Origin: Yamagishiella unicocca
Lineage: Eukaryota; Chlorophyta; Chlorophyceae; Chlamydomonadales; Volvocaceae
Length of the DNA: 64,000 nucleotides
Direction of reading: 5' to 3'
Assembly (NCBI GenBank): GCA_003116995.1
Contig: BDSL01000111.1
Location: forward strand, 248,001 to 312,000
Positions 11,980 through 24,398 of this stretch are shown one piece after another. The position numbers and the translations under genes are program-made. Each line of letters opens with the position of its first letter. Position 1 is the first letter of the stretch. The notes under the pieces are model-generated. The model searched no databases. It had not been told where the DNA came from and worked only from the letters and a program-made list of their open reading frames with translations.

Positions 11980-14914
11980 TCATGCTCGCACCTGCAGAGG
12001 CGACGCCGTCAGTGTGGCTACTCGTGCTCCCGATCCTGGCGGCTGGGAGTCATCCACGGACAGCTGCACTCGCATGTGGGGCTGTGGTCGCCACTGCTCC
12101 CCGAGGGCAGGCTTCAAACCAGCAACGCCCACAGCAGCAGCAGCACTGACACCCCGCTCCCCGCCACCAGCATCGCCTCCGCCGCCTCGGCCGCTTCCAC
12201 CGCCTCGTGCCATGGACGCAGCGCTGGTAACGTGGTTGGTTACCAGCACCGCTATCGAGTGACGGTCCGCAAGTTGCTTTAGGGTGCGCCCCACAGCGGT
12301 CAGCAGCGCAGTGCCTGGCATGCGTCAGGGCGGGACCGCAATAAGGCGTCGACAAAGGACTGAAACGGCAAATAAATAATGGGAGCCGCAGAGGCGCCAC
12401 ACAAAAGCCACAATCCTACTAGTAGGGTGGCTGCTAGTGCCAGGTGCAGGTACGACCCCCGCCGACAAGCTCCGTAGGTGTGGGCGGTGGTCGCGGCCAG
12501 GGCAGCGATGGTTGTGAATCTGCTCACTACATGTTGCCTTTGACTGTGCTTCCAAGCTGTTGCACTGACGCCTACGACGGTATGCCATATGTTTTTCGCG
12601 ATGGCGTTCGTAAGGTAAGCGATCCTTTCTCATCTGACTATGAGCCGTGCAAGAGCAGGTACGTGAAGGCGTGGCATGGAGCGGACCACGTCTGGGCCGG
12701 TCTGTCGCCGAAAGCCTCATGCAGCCCGACACCCGAATTCTCTTCGCGCTTTCCCCCATCCACACCTTGCATATGCTGGTTGTTGCCTAGCACGGTACTC
12801 AGCAGCGCAGACACCGAGTCCACGATGAGCAGGCGCGGCCCAAGGCGCAGACCGCGCGACTCCTCGCCCCGCGGACCGGCCTCCGTACCAGCCATGGCCT
12901 CGTCAGGAGCCAAGGCCTCCCCGCCGGGCGGTCGCTGGCGTCGCGCGCCCTCCGCTTGTTGCTGCTGCAAGGCGGCGTCCAGGCGGTCCAGGGAGCCCAG
13001 CAGTTCATGCACGCTTGACGGTCGTACCACGGAAATGCAGCCAAGCACCCGGGAGGCCAGACTCGGATCGCCGACCTGTCAAGGCAAAGGACAAGGCATT
13101 CATGTGCGGGGCTGAGCGTCGGTCGTTTGAAGATCTGCAGCCAACCGGCGCAGCATCCAGACGGCGTTTAGACGGGTAGCGCTGCCGGGCGCAGAATCCA
13201 ACGGCCAGTGCGGAGCTCTTGGCTTCAAGAGATACCGTAGGGCACCATGACCCTTTGCAGGTTTTCACGCGCACCTGCGGCCAGGGTCCAGCAGCTCCGG
13301 CAGCCGCAGCGGCCTCCACCTCCGCCATCTGCACCACCCTCTCCGCTGCGAAGCTGCCCGTGGTGTCGAAGTACAAGACTGCTTCGTTGCGAAATGCCGT
13401 GGTTGCAGAGGCACTGAGGCACAGCTGGGTCTTGCCGCTGGTTGTCTCGCCAGCTATCTCCACCACCGTGCCCTCGCGCAGCCCGCCGCCCAACAGCGTG
13501 TCGATCCTGGGGGAGCGCACAGCGTTGGCGCGGCGGACGGAGTCGAGAGCAGGACTCGTACAGGGTTCCTGGGGTTGCGGTATAAAGATCTACCTGGCGA
13601 AAGCCGTGCCTCGCATGCGGTTTGCAACCTTACGCAACTGAGGCCTGCTCCCACTGACAACGTTACCAGAGAACCCTGCGCCCCGCCTTAGAGCCGACGT
13701 AGCCCCGCCCCGCCCGGCTTTCACTAGCTTGATGTGGGTCAAACAATAACCTGGGCTCTCCACCAACCTGATCCAACCCATGCGTGTAAGCCATCCCGAC
13801 GGGGTAGACACGTAGACTGGTAAGGCGCGAGCCGCTGTCATCCCGACTTCCGCCGCCCGAAGACCCCTCCCCCTCGGGTTGGACCTTGAACAACAGCCAG
13901 CAGCCAACTCACGCGGAGCACCCAGTCGGCAGCACTTGTATTGTGTGTCGCAGCTCGTGCATCAGTTGCGCTCCGGTGCGCCACTCGGGGGCCAGGCAGC
14001 TGGCCGCCAGCGCCTCCACCGCCGCCATGGTGGCGGGGTCGACCCCCGGACACCCATCAGCGCCTCCGCCACCTCCCTGAGGATAAGTGGCGCCAGGAGA
14101 AAAGGGGCGCCCACCGTCGGCATCGCTGCGCTGAGGGGCGTACGCTTGCAGCCGAGATGTTTACGAAGGCAGAACGCATTTGTGAGAGGTGCTCCTCCCT
14201 CGACGCGCTGGTGTGCGCTGGCCACCAGCACGCGCACATGGGGTATACTAGCTGCGCTGCTGTGTGCGGGCAAGCAGGAATCTCCAAGGCAGGTGAGCTG
14301 TTCTTGGCATGCCGTGAATAGCCAGTCAGGGGCCAGTTGGGAGTCGGGCACATGGGCATCTGCCCCTTGGCAACACACCCCGCCTCTCCCCCGGAACCAA
14401 GTACCTGAGCGTTGCCATGCGCCGGCGCTGCTGCCAGGGCCTTACTACGGTTCACGAGAAAAGATTCGACTGCGTTGGGCAATGGTTTGCCATCGCTAGT
14501 CAGCACGTGGAAGGAAGCGGAAGCACGAAGCCGCTATCGGTGCCGCACCAATCTATGTTGATGCAGTGTGGACTGACGTTCGGGATCCAACCATACCAGC
14601 CATCCCATGTAAGATGTGGAACGCCGCAGAGCCCGACCCAGCGGGTCACGCATGAGCAGCTGCGAACCCGGTTCCAAACGCGCGCCGGTTCCAAGCTGCC
14701 AGGGCTTTGCCGCATATGCAATTGTATTGGTAGGAAAGGAATCGCTGTGGCCGTAAAGGTAACGACGCAGAACGTCTCGCGTATAGACCGACTAAAGGTT
14801 GATGCTCGCGTTATGGGAAAGCGTACTGAATACAGGCTCACCAGATGGATACGAGTGAGCAAGGTGGTGGAGCGCGCCGTGAGGGAGCAGGTTGCCAAGT
14901 TCCTCCCAACGCAT
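11980..14914 (-). CDS. RAD51D: RAD51D-type recombination ATPase
   Basis: Six exons: 14842..14914, 14405..14469, 13913..14076, 13275..13506, 12766..13075 and 11980..12314; 392 residues with every junction in phase. The N-terminal part includes [16 protein letters not shown], like the plant RAD51D N-terminus, and the linker ends [16 protein letters not shown]. Walker A is GETTSGKT (about residue 115) and Walker B is [10 protein letters not shown]. The C-terminal half has [20 protein letters not shown] and GLKPALG, the RAD51D signature. Between these two motifs is a Gly-rich insertion of about 35 residues. RAD51D acts in the BCDX2 paralogue complex in homologous recombination repair. The start ATG ([10 protein letters not shown]) rests on exon phase and is less sure than the rest. 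A donor-like CAG/gtgcga close to the stop leaves room for a different last few residues. Confidence 0.85.
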
Positions 14915-15207
14915 TTTAAGGTACTCGGCGCGGCACCCAAAATATTCCAAATAAGAATGAAGGCGTCACGGAACAATAATGTACAGCATCCAAGTTATTT
15001 TGCGTGACATTTGGGGGGAGAGGGCGTACGACCAAGCCATACGGTTTTGTCGCGATCCTGCCTTTGACTTCAAGTCTTGACCGTTCACTTACTATCGTAA
15101 TACATACACGCATAATAAAGTTGTTTTACGAAACGTCAGCTGCGAATCGCCAAACTTGTTACTGTCAAAGTGCCAGTTGGCGCGTTGGGCGTGCCGACCA
15201 CACAAAA
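14915..15207. promoter_or_regulatory. Short divergent promoter region, RAD51D / metacaspase
   Basis: Only ~290 bp separate the two proposed start codons. The stretch is AT-richer than the flanking exons (for example the AATAAAG at 15114) and has no coding pattern. Confidence 0.45.
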
Positions 15208-18200
15208 ATGCCGGCCAAGAAGGCAGTCCTCATTGGATGCAACTATCCAGGTTGGGCTGTTGGATGCGCAACTGCCCGGAACGGTGCGTTCGTGCCTGTT
15301 GCAGCTAGCGATTTGACAGCGCGGTCGCTTTATAACTTGTGCAGGAACTAACGCGGCATTGCGGGGCTGTATCAATGATGTTTGGGGTATCAAGGTGAGC
15401 ATGTAACAGCTGTCGAGTCAAGGAACGACCTGGCCCGCTGCGAAGACGCTCGACCAACTCCTCGCGGCTTGGCCCATGACAGGCGCTCCTGGAGGAGTTC
15501 TATGGATTCGACCCTGCAGATATTACTATTTTGATCGACACGGACGCCCAGTACTTGAAGCCAACAGGGAAGAACATGAAGGTGGGCGAAATACGGAACG
15601 CGGCACGTAGTGCTTTGAGGCAACCATAATACAGTCCTGCTATGGATGGAAACGGTGACTACCTATGCAGGCCAAAATCAACGAGATGATTGCCGCTGCA
15701 AAAGAAGGCGACGTATGCGTGCTGCACTTTTCTGGACACGGAACGCAGATTCCTAGCCAGGATGGCGAAGAGAAAGGTGCGTCAGACAGGGCATCCAACA
15801 TTTCATATCTAACACCCATGAGCTGCTGGGGCTGCTGGCTTCGCGGCCTATGCCTTGCCTGGCCCATGGGCCCCAGATGCAGCTTGAAAGATTCCATGCT
15901 CCTGTCACAAATACACAGTCACAATTGGTATCAACATCCTTTCTTGCCCCGATCTTCACGCAGACGGCAAGGACGAAGCCATCTGTCCCACTGGTAGGCA
16001 AGAGAGTATAAGGCTGGATAGCGGAGGGGCCGGAAAGTCACGAAGGTTACTTGCCGGTGTCGGCTGGGATCTGCTTGGGGCCTTTTGGGTCGGGTTGGCA
16101 ACGGCTCCTTCTCGTTCTTAAGGACCAATTTTATTTTCGACACCTTTTTGCAGATATGAACGTCATCTGCGACGATGACCTGCGGGCGCTGCTCAAGCCC
16201 CTGGAGGCCAAGCCCGGGGTGAAGTTCACCTTCATCGCTGGTGGGTATGTGGGCAAAAAGTGGAAACGATTGCACAGTTACGGGGGCAACGCCAACCTCT
16301 GATTCTGTCGCACGCGCGCCTGAACGTAACAACTAGATGCTTCATGGGGACTTCCAGGATTACGTACCTCGTTTCCCCCCCCCCCGCGCCTCTCCCGTCC
16401 CAAGACTGCTGCCACAGTGGGACCCTGCTGGACCACGAGACGGTGCAGATCAGCGGACCGAAGGACGGTGCCCCGCCGCCACCGCAGTTCGACATGGGAG
16501 CACTTGCTGGTCTCTTTGGCGCGCTGGGGCAGCCGGATGGCCGTGACCTTAAGAACCGGTGAGGGCGGGCTGCGTCGCCCCATTGGGCTGGCAGGGGTGC
16601 AGTTGTTGGACTCCACGCGTCTCGGCAGGCGAGCACCCCTTGCCCACCGCATGCCTCGAATCAAGGGGGGTCTAGTTGTACGTTTTGGACTGTTGAACGT
16701 ACGTAAACGAATACGTATATACTGTACTATGTACATATAAGAAACCAGCGCGCTCTCATAGTCATCATGCGTGCTATGCCAGGATTGGGCGCAATGACTC
16801 CACTTTCATGTTGTGGGCAGTGGTGCTGTTCAGATCCTGCAGGGGAGGATCTGACAGCGCGTGGTGAACACAGCGGATCGCGACATTGTGCGGTTCATGC
16901 TGTTCATGTGTATTGAAAAGCCCGCCTCGCCGCATCCCTTTGTTACGCCTTCGCCCTTTCACGTTGCGGTCCGCTCATTACGTCCACCCACGTGGGGCAT
17001 CCTCGGATTCGTTGGCTTTGGCTGGGAATTCACCCCCTTGCGGCATGCACGTTCCTGCGGGCGAGGGCGTGAGCACGAGCTCCGCTGCCGGGCATCTATC
17101 GCTGCCGGGCATCTAAGTTCACAGCTATGTCTCCGACGTGCCTTCGCCTTCCTTAGCTTGCCCTCTTCTGGCCTGCCCTCTCCCGGCCTGCCCCTTGTCT
17201 CGCACAGTGCGCTTCCTTTCAATGACCTATGCGGCATGCTGAGCGAGCTGGTTGGCGGAACCCCAGTGAACGCGAGCAACGTGCGCTCCAACCTTGGCTC
17301 GGTTTTCGGGGCCGACTCCAGCGCCAAGATACAGCAGTTCATGCAAGTCTACCAGATGTTTACCGCAGGTGGGTCCGCAGGTGTCGTCCACCGTGCATAA
17401 CATGTACTCGGTGGGATGCATCAGCTGCACACGGTAGGCTCCTTTGGTGTGCCGGTGGCACGTTGAATGGCCATGAGTACGCGTTAGGGTATCGGCCACG
17501 TAAGCTCGAAGGTATTAGTAAGCACGCCGTATAACTTGCTGGAACATTTGTTACGCACCCAAGCTGTGATTACGCATCCAAACTGTGATGAAACAACGTT
17601 CATAGCCAAGGCGAACTTACCCGACAGCCATATTCTCTTGTGCCTCCCCGGCGTCACCTGGCACTTACAGGCACGAAGATGGCAGACGGCGGCGGAGGTG
17701 GCGGAGGCCTGCTCTCGCTACTTTGCTCGTGCTTGGCCCCGCCGGCGGACCAGAACGGCCCGTCGGGCCAGCCTGCCAATGCCAACAGCGGGCCGGGGGC
17801 GGCTTACGCGGCTCCGCAAGGGGTAGGTCGAGTGCACGTGCTCTGGGGTATACTATTATGGCGCAGCGAGGCCTGGGGGACACGGCTGCACGACATTCGT
17901 GTGTCTCATGTGGTGCTTTCATGTGGTGACTGGACGAGGCAACGGGTAATGTACCCCGGGGAGGGAGCCGCGTAGCATAGCCGTGTCCAGGACCGGCACT
18001 GGGTGGCCCGCTTGAGTAGGCTTTTATTGTGGGGATTGATTTGCTAAGAGGCTAAGGCTTTGCTCCACGTAGGCCTGCTAGTACTGCATCTTTGCTGCTG
18101 TCCACGGCATTTGTCTTCAAGGCGCGTTCATTTCTGCTGCCGGCATTCCGTGGCTTACACCGCTGCCCTGCCCTGTGCCACTCCGCCCTACTTTCCTCCA

Positions 18201-18717
18201 GCACACCCAGAACCTAGCGGAGCCCAACCTGAACATCACTCTTCCGCCCGCCGGTGCCAAGCCGTCCAGCGACCAGCAGCTCGCCGCGGACATTGGGATC
18301 CTGATCACCGGCTGCCAGTCCAGCGAGACCAGTGCCGACGCTTGCCCCAGCGGCAACCCCGACAAGGCTCACGGCGCGCTGTCCAACGCCCTCCAGACGG
18401 TGGTCCGCGCGCATCACCAGCAGAACCCCGGCGAGCCCCTGACCTACAGGTGGGGCATCTTGGTACGGTGCATGTTTTGCCTGAGGCCCCAGCCCGGGCG
18501 AGCTGAGGTCCCCCGTAGACTATCCTGCAGGCTGCGGTGCGGTTATAGTCTTGCATCATACGTGAGGGTGACCCCAATCCTGCCCGGCCCACACTCCGAC
18601 ATGTGCAGGAACCTGGTGATCGGTGTGCGCAATGTGCTGGGCAAGACCGGCTTCGCACAGAACCCCTGCCTGGAGTGCAGCGACCGCAACGCGGACTCGC
18701 CGTTTATCCTCCACTAA
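15208..18717 (+). CDS. Type II metacaspase
   Basis: Eleven exons: 15208..15250, 15345..15394, 15483..15581, 15671..15776, 15964..15993, 16154..16240, 16405..16558, 17208..17368, 17671..17822, 18202..18449 and 18609..18717; 412 residues, all phases agree. The p20 domain starts at the N-terminus (KKAVLIGCNYPG), with no proline-rich prodomain, which makes it type II. The catalytic dyad is His87 in HFSGHG and Cys141 in DCCHSG. The p10 domain has DIGILITGCQSSETSADACP, ALSNALQTVV and a C-terminal NADSPFILH. Between them lies a long linker with seven successive Gly and then LLSLLCSCLAPP. Metacaspases are Ca2+-dependent Arg/Lys-specific cysteine proteases used in stress and cell death responses. Intron 7 (16559..17207) carries a small tandem repeat and nothing else notable. 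Confidence 0.9.
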
Positions 18718-19253
18718 CGGGCGCCTTCCCATGCTATTGCTGGACGCGTGATTTCGTTTCGAGTTTCCTGCATGGCTGTCCCGCAGCCAGCACCACGTTC
18801 ATTTGTTATTCGAGCGTCAAACATGTGCGAAATGTTTATAAGGTTAGGTCCGTGATTCGGCTTTATGTGTTATTCAGATGGTTCCTTTCGTCACGTTTCG
18901 TTTGTTGGGGCCCGGCGTGACCGCCTTCATGACTTCCTTTGTGGCTTATCACGGATTGCGCGAACATAACCCAGTGACATACAAGTCTTGGTCATTATAT
19001 GTGGCGCGGGAACCTGGTATGGGACTGTGATTGGCATGGGAACTGCGTAATAACGTGCTAAGGTGCACGTGACTGGTTGCATCATGTTTCGGGCGCTTGC
19101 GCCGTTCGTACGTTTGGGACGGAGGGGTTTCGGAAACTGCTGTTTGAATATGTTCTCCGCACGAGGCCCGGTGTGCGGAAGCCCACTTGGTGACATGGGC
19201 AAACGAGCCCATGTCTAGCCTAACAAGGTGTGTCCTGGCTATTCCACCTAACG

Positions 19254-19440
19254 GTTACAGTGGGTTCCAGACCAAGAGGTAGAACCATCGGGCACATCGC
19301 TTGACACTGAGAAAGACGGAGGACACAAAGACCGACAAGCACCGAAACAAAGGCAAACCACCAGAACACCAAATCGACAGGCCGTAGGCACACAGAGCAG
19401 CAGCCAATACCCCAGGGGGAGTTTGCACTAGAGGCTCCCC
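19254..19440. repeat. Dispersed repeat, copy 1
   Basis: Begins GTTACAGTGGGTTCCAGACC and continues with AGAGGTAGAACCATCGGGCA. It matches copies at 19841 and 36590 for about 85 bp. A second similar block (CAGAGCAGCAGCCA...CCCCAGGGGG) matches copy 3 about 140 bp further on. Boundaries are approximate. Confidence 0.65.
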
Positions 19441-19840
19441 TATCAGGAACTGACCACCAACCAACCTAACAGCCCAGCAACCGACGAACCAGTGAAGCGC
19501 CGCAACGATGCAATCGTCGGGACCAGCCGCCTCTCATCCCAAAAGGCACGGACCCGCGCATATAAAGCCGGAGAGTATATTGGTGTCGCAGTGTGTCTGT
19601 GAGGATGCACATACAAAGGCCCTCAAAGTGCCATTTCGCAGAAGAACGTGTTCTCCTCGTTGGTGGGGTGGGTGGGTTCCTCCGGGGGTGTTTTTGCATG
19701 CGCTTGGTCGGGTCGCAGCCATCCAGACCGCTTTGGAGATCCGACGAGGCAAGGCAGCAGGCTCGAACCCAAGGGGACCAACGGCCATAAATAAAACAAC
19801 CACCAAATGCGTGGTGGTTGATGCGAGCGTAGTAGTAGCT

Positions 19841-19925
19841 GTTACAGTGGGCCCCAGACCAGAAGGTAGAGCCATCGGGCGCATCGCCTGACATTGAAAG
19901 AGACGCAGGAAGAAGAACAATCTGG
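19841..19925. repeat. Dispersed repeat, copy 2
   Basis: Begins GTTACAGTGGGCCCCAGACC, then AGAAGGTAGAGCCATCGGGC, in the same direction as copy 1 and 587 bp from it. Similarity fades after about 85 bp. Confidence 0.65.
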
Positions 19926-20701
19926 CCGACCGAGATATGGCAAAACAACAAAAACACTCAAGGTACTGGGTTGTTGTAGTAACTGATATTGCTGGGACCT
20001 GGGTTGCAATTGCCATCTGTTGAGAACTTTGGCCGAGACGCACAGCATAACCTTCAGGCCCTTGCGGCCGGAGTACACAGCATGCACCTCCTGACCAGAG
20101 TGATACCGACACAAACATTCGGATACGTTCTTTGGCGGGTTTTCCGCCACTTCGAGTCCAGCTATGCTGCTGATTGCAGGAACATCCGTGCTGATTGCAG
20201 GAACAATGATGACGGCTGCCGTTGTGCAGGTGATCTTGCGGAGACAAGACCAGCACACTATCTGTTGCTGTCAAAGATCAGGATTTGGTGTTAAAAGGGC
20301 TCAGCACTTTGGGGGCCTACAAAAGGTTTATACCACCAACGAAGGCAGCTACGTGGACAGAGTCCGGCGTTACTACGCCCTGGACAAACTGATGACCCAA
20401 GGGTCGCGCAGCACACCGGTACTAGCGTGGGGAAACTTACCCCACTACGATGGACACAAGACATCGAGCACGCTGTGCTCTTCCACCGAAATATGTTAGC
20501 GAACAACTAGTATCACTCCTGTCTCTCTTATTATTAGCAGGTGGCTAGGGTGAAGTCAAGAGCCCGGGACCGTGGGCATGCATTCCAGCGACAACCATGA
20601 TGCGTATCAGGCAGCTACGTGCCCGTCATTGAAACATGGGATGACTAGCACAATCGATCACGACACGTCTCACATGCAACAAAAGATGTGTACCCCAATC
20701 A

Positions 20702-23700
20702 TCAGACCCCTGAGCTTCTCCCAAACAGACACACATCTGCCGGCAGCCCCGACAACCCGCAATCATCTGCCCCTCTGCCTCCCCTCACAGCAGCATTGCC
20801 AACAGTAATATATTCGTCATCGCGTGGTTCATCCCTCAGCTCCGTAATTGTTTCATCGCCAGCATGCTGCTGCTCATGAGCGGCGTCCGTATGGAGTCCG
20901 TGAGGCTGGGTGCTAGCTCTGGGGCGGATGGGACAAGGGGCAGCGGCGGCAGGTGGCGATGAAGGTTGCAAACGTTGTAAGCGGGACCTTACAGCGGTGC
21001 CGGTAGCTGTCGGTGGGGTGCAGCAGATTGTGACAACGGAAAAGTCGCACGCTGTCGTTCGCGACGTGCAAGGTAATTGAGATGATATGGACGGTTAGCA
21101 AAGCGTAAGTGGAAACAGGTCGGAGGGCGTGCAGTGCAGCTAGCGTGCACCAGCGTGATAGTTTCCCCCGCCTGCCCCTCTGCTCCACGAACCTGGTACT
21201 CCCTTGATCACGATGGGCACCAACTGCGGCCCCGACAGCATCCGGCCATGCGAGTACATGCAAAAGCCCAGGATGGCAGTAGTGCAGCCAATCATCATCT
21301 TGACTGTCCAGATGTCCGACTCGCCTGCAGCAAGGGCGTGTCGGGCGGGTTCAAGTGTTGGACTAGCGCATGTTGAGCTTTTGTGCCAGGCAGATGTATC
21401 GAGAATGAAGTACTACCTGTATGTTAGAATACCGGAACACTAGGATTGCTGCAGCAGTGAGGCGGCGGTCGATTGGCAGGCAGCAGCACTCACCCAAGAT
21501 GATGGCGGACAGCAGCAAGATGAAGACGATCTTCATCTCACCAATTACTGCGAAGCAAAACGGCAAGACACGGCAGTGAGGCGGGAACGACCCAATTCGT
21601 GGTTGGTACTGAAGGGGCGCTGTCCTACAACACCCTTCCGCAACGGTTCTAGCAACGCCGACGCCATACGGTCCTACTCAACGTGCAGGACCACGTCTCG
21701 AACAAGGACCACTCCCTGGCCCATGAACGCACCTGTCGTGGTTACCGAGCTCGTCGCCTTGATGACCCACGAGTGGATAAGGTTATAGAGCAGCGCGTTG
21801 ACGCAGCCCAGAAAGATGATGCCTATAGTTGGGAGGGAGGTTCTGGTTGTTCGGGCTACCTTGGGCTACCTGTGCGCGAACCATATGGGTTGCCACCGTC
21901 CATCTACCATCACCCAGCTCCACCCGTTAACACGTGCACGTACCCAGGAAACTCAGTCCCTGGTCCCAGTACGCGTAAAACGGCTCCGCTTCTAGCTTGT
22001 TGAAGAAGGGCACCAACACGAAGAGCGACAGCGGCGCCGTGTAAAACGTTAGTCGCAGCACGTCCAGCTTCTCCGTTAACAGCCGGCCAATGGAGCTCAT
22101 CGCCAGACCGTTGCACATGGTGCCTGCGGTGAGGCAGGGGACATGTTGACGAAGGGAGCGTCGATGATGCAGCGGATGGCAGGCGCCGCGGGGACCGGGA
22201 CGCTGCAACGGGTGGAGTCATGCTCACGACTTGTGGGCTTGTTGTCAGAAAGCAAAGCGTAGGTGTGGGTCAACCCTGAAACCCGGAGCGTTGATGTGGG
22301 TCAACTCCGAAACCCGGAAATGCCTCTGCTCTCCGCCGTCCAACCACCCAGCTGCCACCGGTGCACTGCGCCGCAGACATATGGCTCACAACCGCCCACC
22401 ACCCACCGATAAGACAAAGGACCACCCCGGTGAAGGATGCCTTCGTGTTTGACCCTTCATACACCGCAATTGATACTCCGCCCACAAGCACCAGGAGAGA
22501 GAGGAACTCCTGTCGCGATGGTGGCCGTTTCTCAATCACCACCGCGCCAATGGCGGTGAAGACGGGGATGCTCGACCTGCAAGGTGACCAAGGCCCGGCC
22601 AAGCAGAGCCATCGAAGTGAGGGACGGGGCGCTGCTACTGGGAAGTCAGGCATGCCGAAGCGACAGGCAGGGGGACGTCCTTTAGGCTACACATCCCCCG
22701 ACGTGTGACTTCATCGCCGCAAGTTCAAGAAATGCGACACAACCAAGGACTTGAGTCGGCTGAATGAACATGCCTGTCGACCAGCTTGATAACTGACTTC
22801 ATGGATGCTCTAGGTAATTGAGCCGTGCGCAGTCATTTCACGCTTCTTGGCTACAGGTACTGCCGGCCACTCCTCTTCCCTCCTCGCACCTGATGACCTG
22901 GTTTAGGCTAAGCGAGATTGTCAGCAACGACACGTTGTTGAGCCCGACATTGATGGCGAAGCAGATCGATACGAAGAGGAGCCCGGGCCACTGTCAGGGA
23001 TCAGATGGCGAAAACGGGGTGCAGCTGACGTGTGGTGTGGTCATGTGCACTTCTAATGACTATTGTCCAAAAGGCCAACGAGCCCGAGGGTATCCCGTTG
23101 CTGTGGCAGCAGTCATCCAGATGGCGGCCTATGCATCCACATCCCAACCCTTTCGCCTTCCGCCCTCCTGGTCCTAGTACCCTTTACCCGTCTGCATCAA
23201 AGCCGACCCCTCCCCGCATTTGCGCACACCAGAAGCGCCCGCATCCCTTCACCTTCCGCCCGCGACCACATATGCGCATCCGCACCTGTTTGCTGATCGT
23301 CGAGTAGTGCAGCTCCCGGTTGTGTTTCGACAACATGAAAGGCGCCAGCGCCACAAAGCTGAACGCCTGCAGCAAGCATTCCATACGTGGTGTGCGACCC
23401 TTGTCCATTACTAGAACTTCCCCTCGAAGACACATACCTCGTACGCAGGAGACCGACAGGGGCAAAGCCGCGCAAACCGCGGCCAGCCTCAAGCCCAGCT
23501 AACCACAAAGGGGTGGTTGAGTCCCGCGCGCAGCAAAGCCAAATCTAGACGACTACATCCTTGGCGGCGCTCTACCATGTCCTGTACCTCCTGTGCCTAG
23601 CGCTTGCGCACCCCCCGGGTTCCCTTTCAGGTAGCCGCCTGGCGGGAAAGCCGTGCGCACAGCGCCCCATGCAAGCGGTGTCACCAACCGCAGTGCCCAT

Positions 23701-24398
23701 GGTATCTGCTGGCTAAGGCACTCGTGTTGTGGAATGGGTTTGACCGGCACACGGTCACCGATTGCGGAAACTGCAACCTCCCAATGCCCAACCCACCATG
23801 TGCGCCATTGACAGAGCGATGGGGAAATGGAAGCCTGAAGCACGAGGCCAAAGTAAGGGCCAGTAAAGTGAGGAAAGGCAAAGGGAAATGGAGTGTGGTA
23901 CTGCGGTACGACCGAACGTGTGGCTAGGGCGGCTTGCGGCAGAGCGCTAGGTGTCGGTGCGAGGTAGAGTGCGTGCTTCCCGCTGCATGGAGCCGCTGCA
24001 TGCTGTGTTCGGAATCCGTAGATACAGCTTGGCGCATCCAGACGGGGGCCTTGTTATGGGCAGGCGCAATCTAGCGTGCACATGTGTGGGGCGTTTCTTG
24101 CTACAGGCTCCTTTGCGGTGTAGAAGGCCGGTAGTGCACGCCACCGCCTTAGGGTTGCAGACCGTGCCCAGGCTTGCTTATCCGAGCACGCGCCACAAGG
24201 TGTTTCCCCGTACGCTCCCAGAATAACACCAATATGGACGAACGCAAACTGTCCTTTCCATGGTTGCCAATCCCATACCCCTCCCATGCCCTACGCGCAA
24301 CCAGTAATTGCACCAAGACTCGCACCATAGATAGATATGGTCCACTTGTTGACCATATTCAACGAGATGTTGAGAGTTAGATACGCTGCGATCTGCAT
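20702..24398 (-). CDS. Triose-phosphate/nucleotide-sugar transporter family membrane protein (SLC35-like)
   Basis: Ten exons: 24326..(24398 or beyond), 23797..23834, 23286..23366, 22890..22990, 22407..22576, 21944..22123, 21733..21822, 21494..21547, 21193..21324 and 20702..20916; about 377 residues from the first in-frame ATG. Family marks are NMVNKWTISIYG followed by FHFPIALSMAHM, FAINVGLNNVSLLTISLSLN, QVIRSSIPVFTAIGAVV, EGSNTKASFTGVVLCLIG, FLGCVNALLYNLIHSWVIK and VKMMIGCTTAILGFCMYSHG. Together these give about ten hydrophobic segments. Members exchange phosphorylated sugars or nucleotide sugars across plastid or Golgi membranes; the substrate cannot be read from sequence. Uncertain ends: an upstream exon may supply a longer N-terminus. 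The last exon can be entered at 20916 (acidic tail, stop at 20702, used here) or at 20918 in another frame with an earlier stop. Confidence 0.8.
22264..22319. repeat. Two-copy tandem repeat in a transporter intron
   Basis: TGTGGGTCAACCCTGAAACCCGG and then TGTGGGTCAACTCCGAAACCCGG, 31 bp apart, inside the intron between 22123 and 22407. Probably slippage; no function evident. Confidence 0.6.

Larger units (their letters stand above)
18718..20701. other. Gene-poor, repeat-containing gap between metacaspase and transporter
   Basis: Both neighbouring genes end towards this stretch. It holds two copies of a dispersed repeat (19254 and 19841) and a 24-bp tandem duplication at 20163..20205. No frame resembles a protein family. 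No plus-strand TGTAA was found for the metacaspase. Confidence 0.5.

Noticed and set aside
14417..15007. 196-codon plus-strand open frame
   Set aside because: Overlaps RAD51D exons 1 and 2 on the other strand and the divergent promoter; no recognisable domain.
19740..19800. GGTTCGAGCC on the minus strand, tRNA B-box-like
   Set aside because: The flanking bases do not form a T-arm stem and no A box or acceptor stem is present, so it is not a tRNA.
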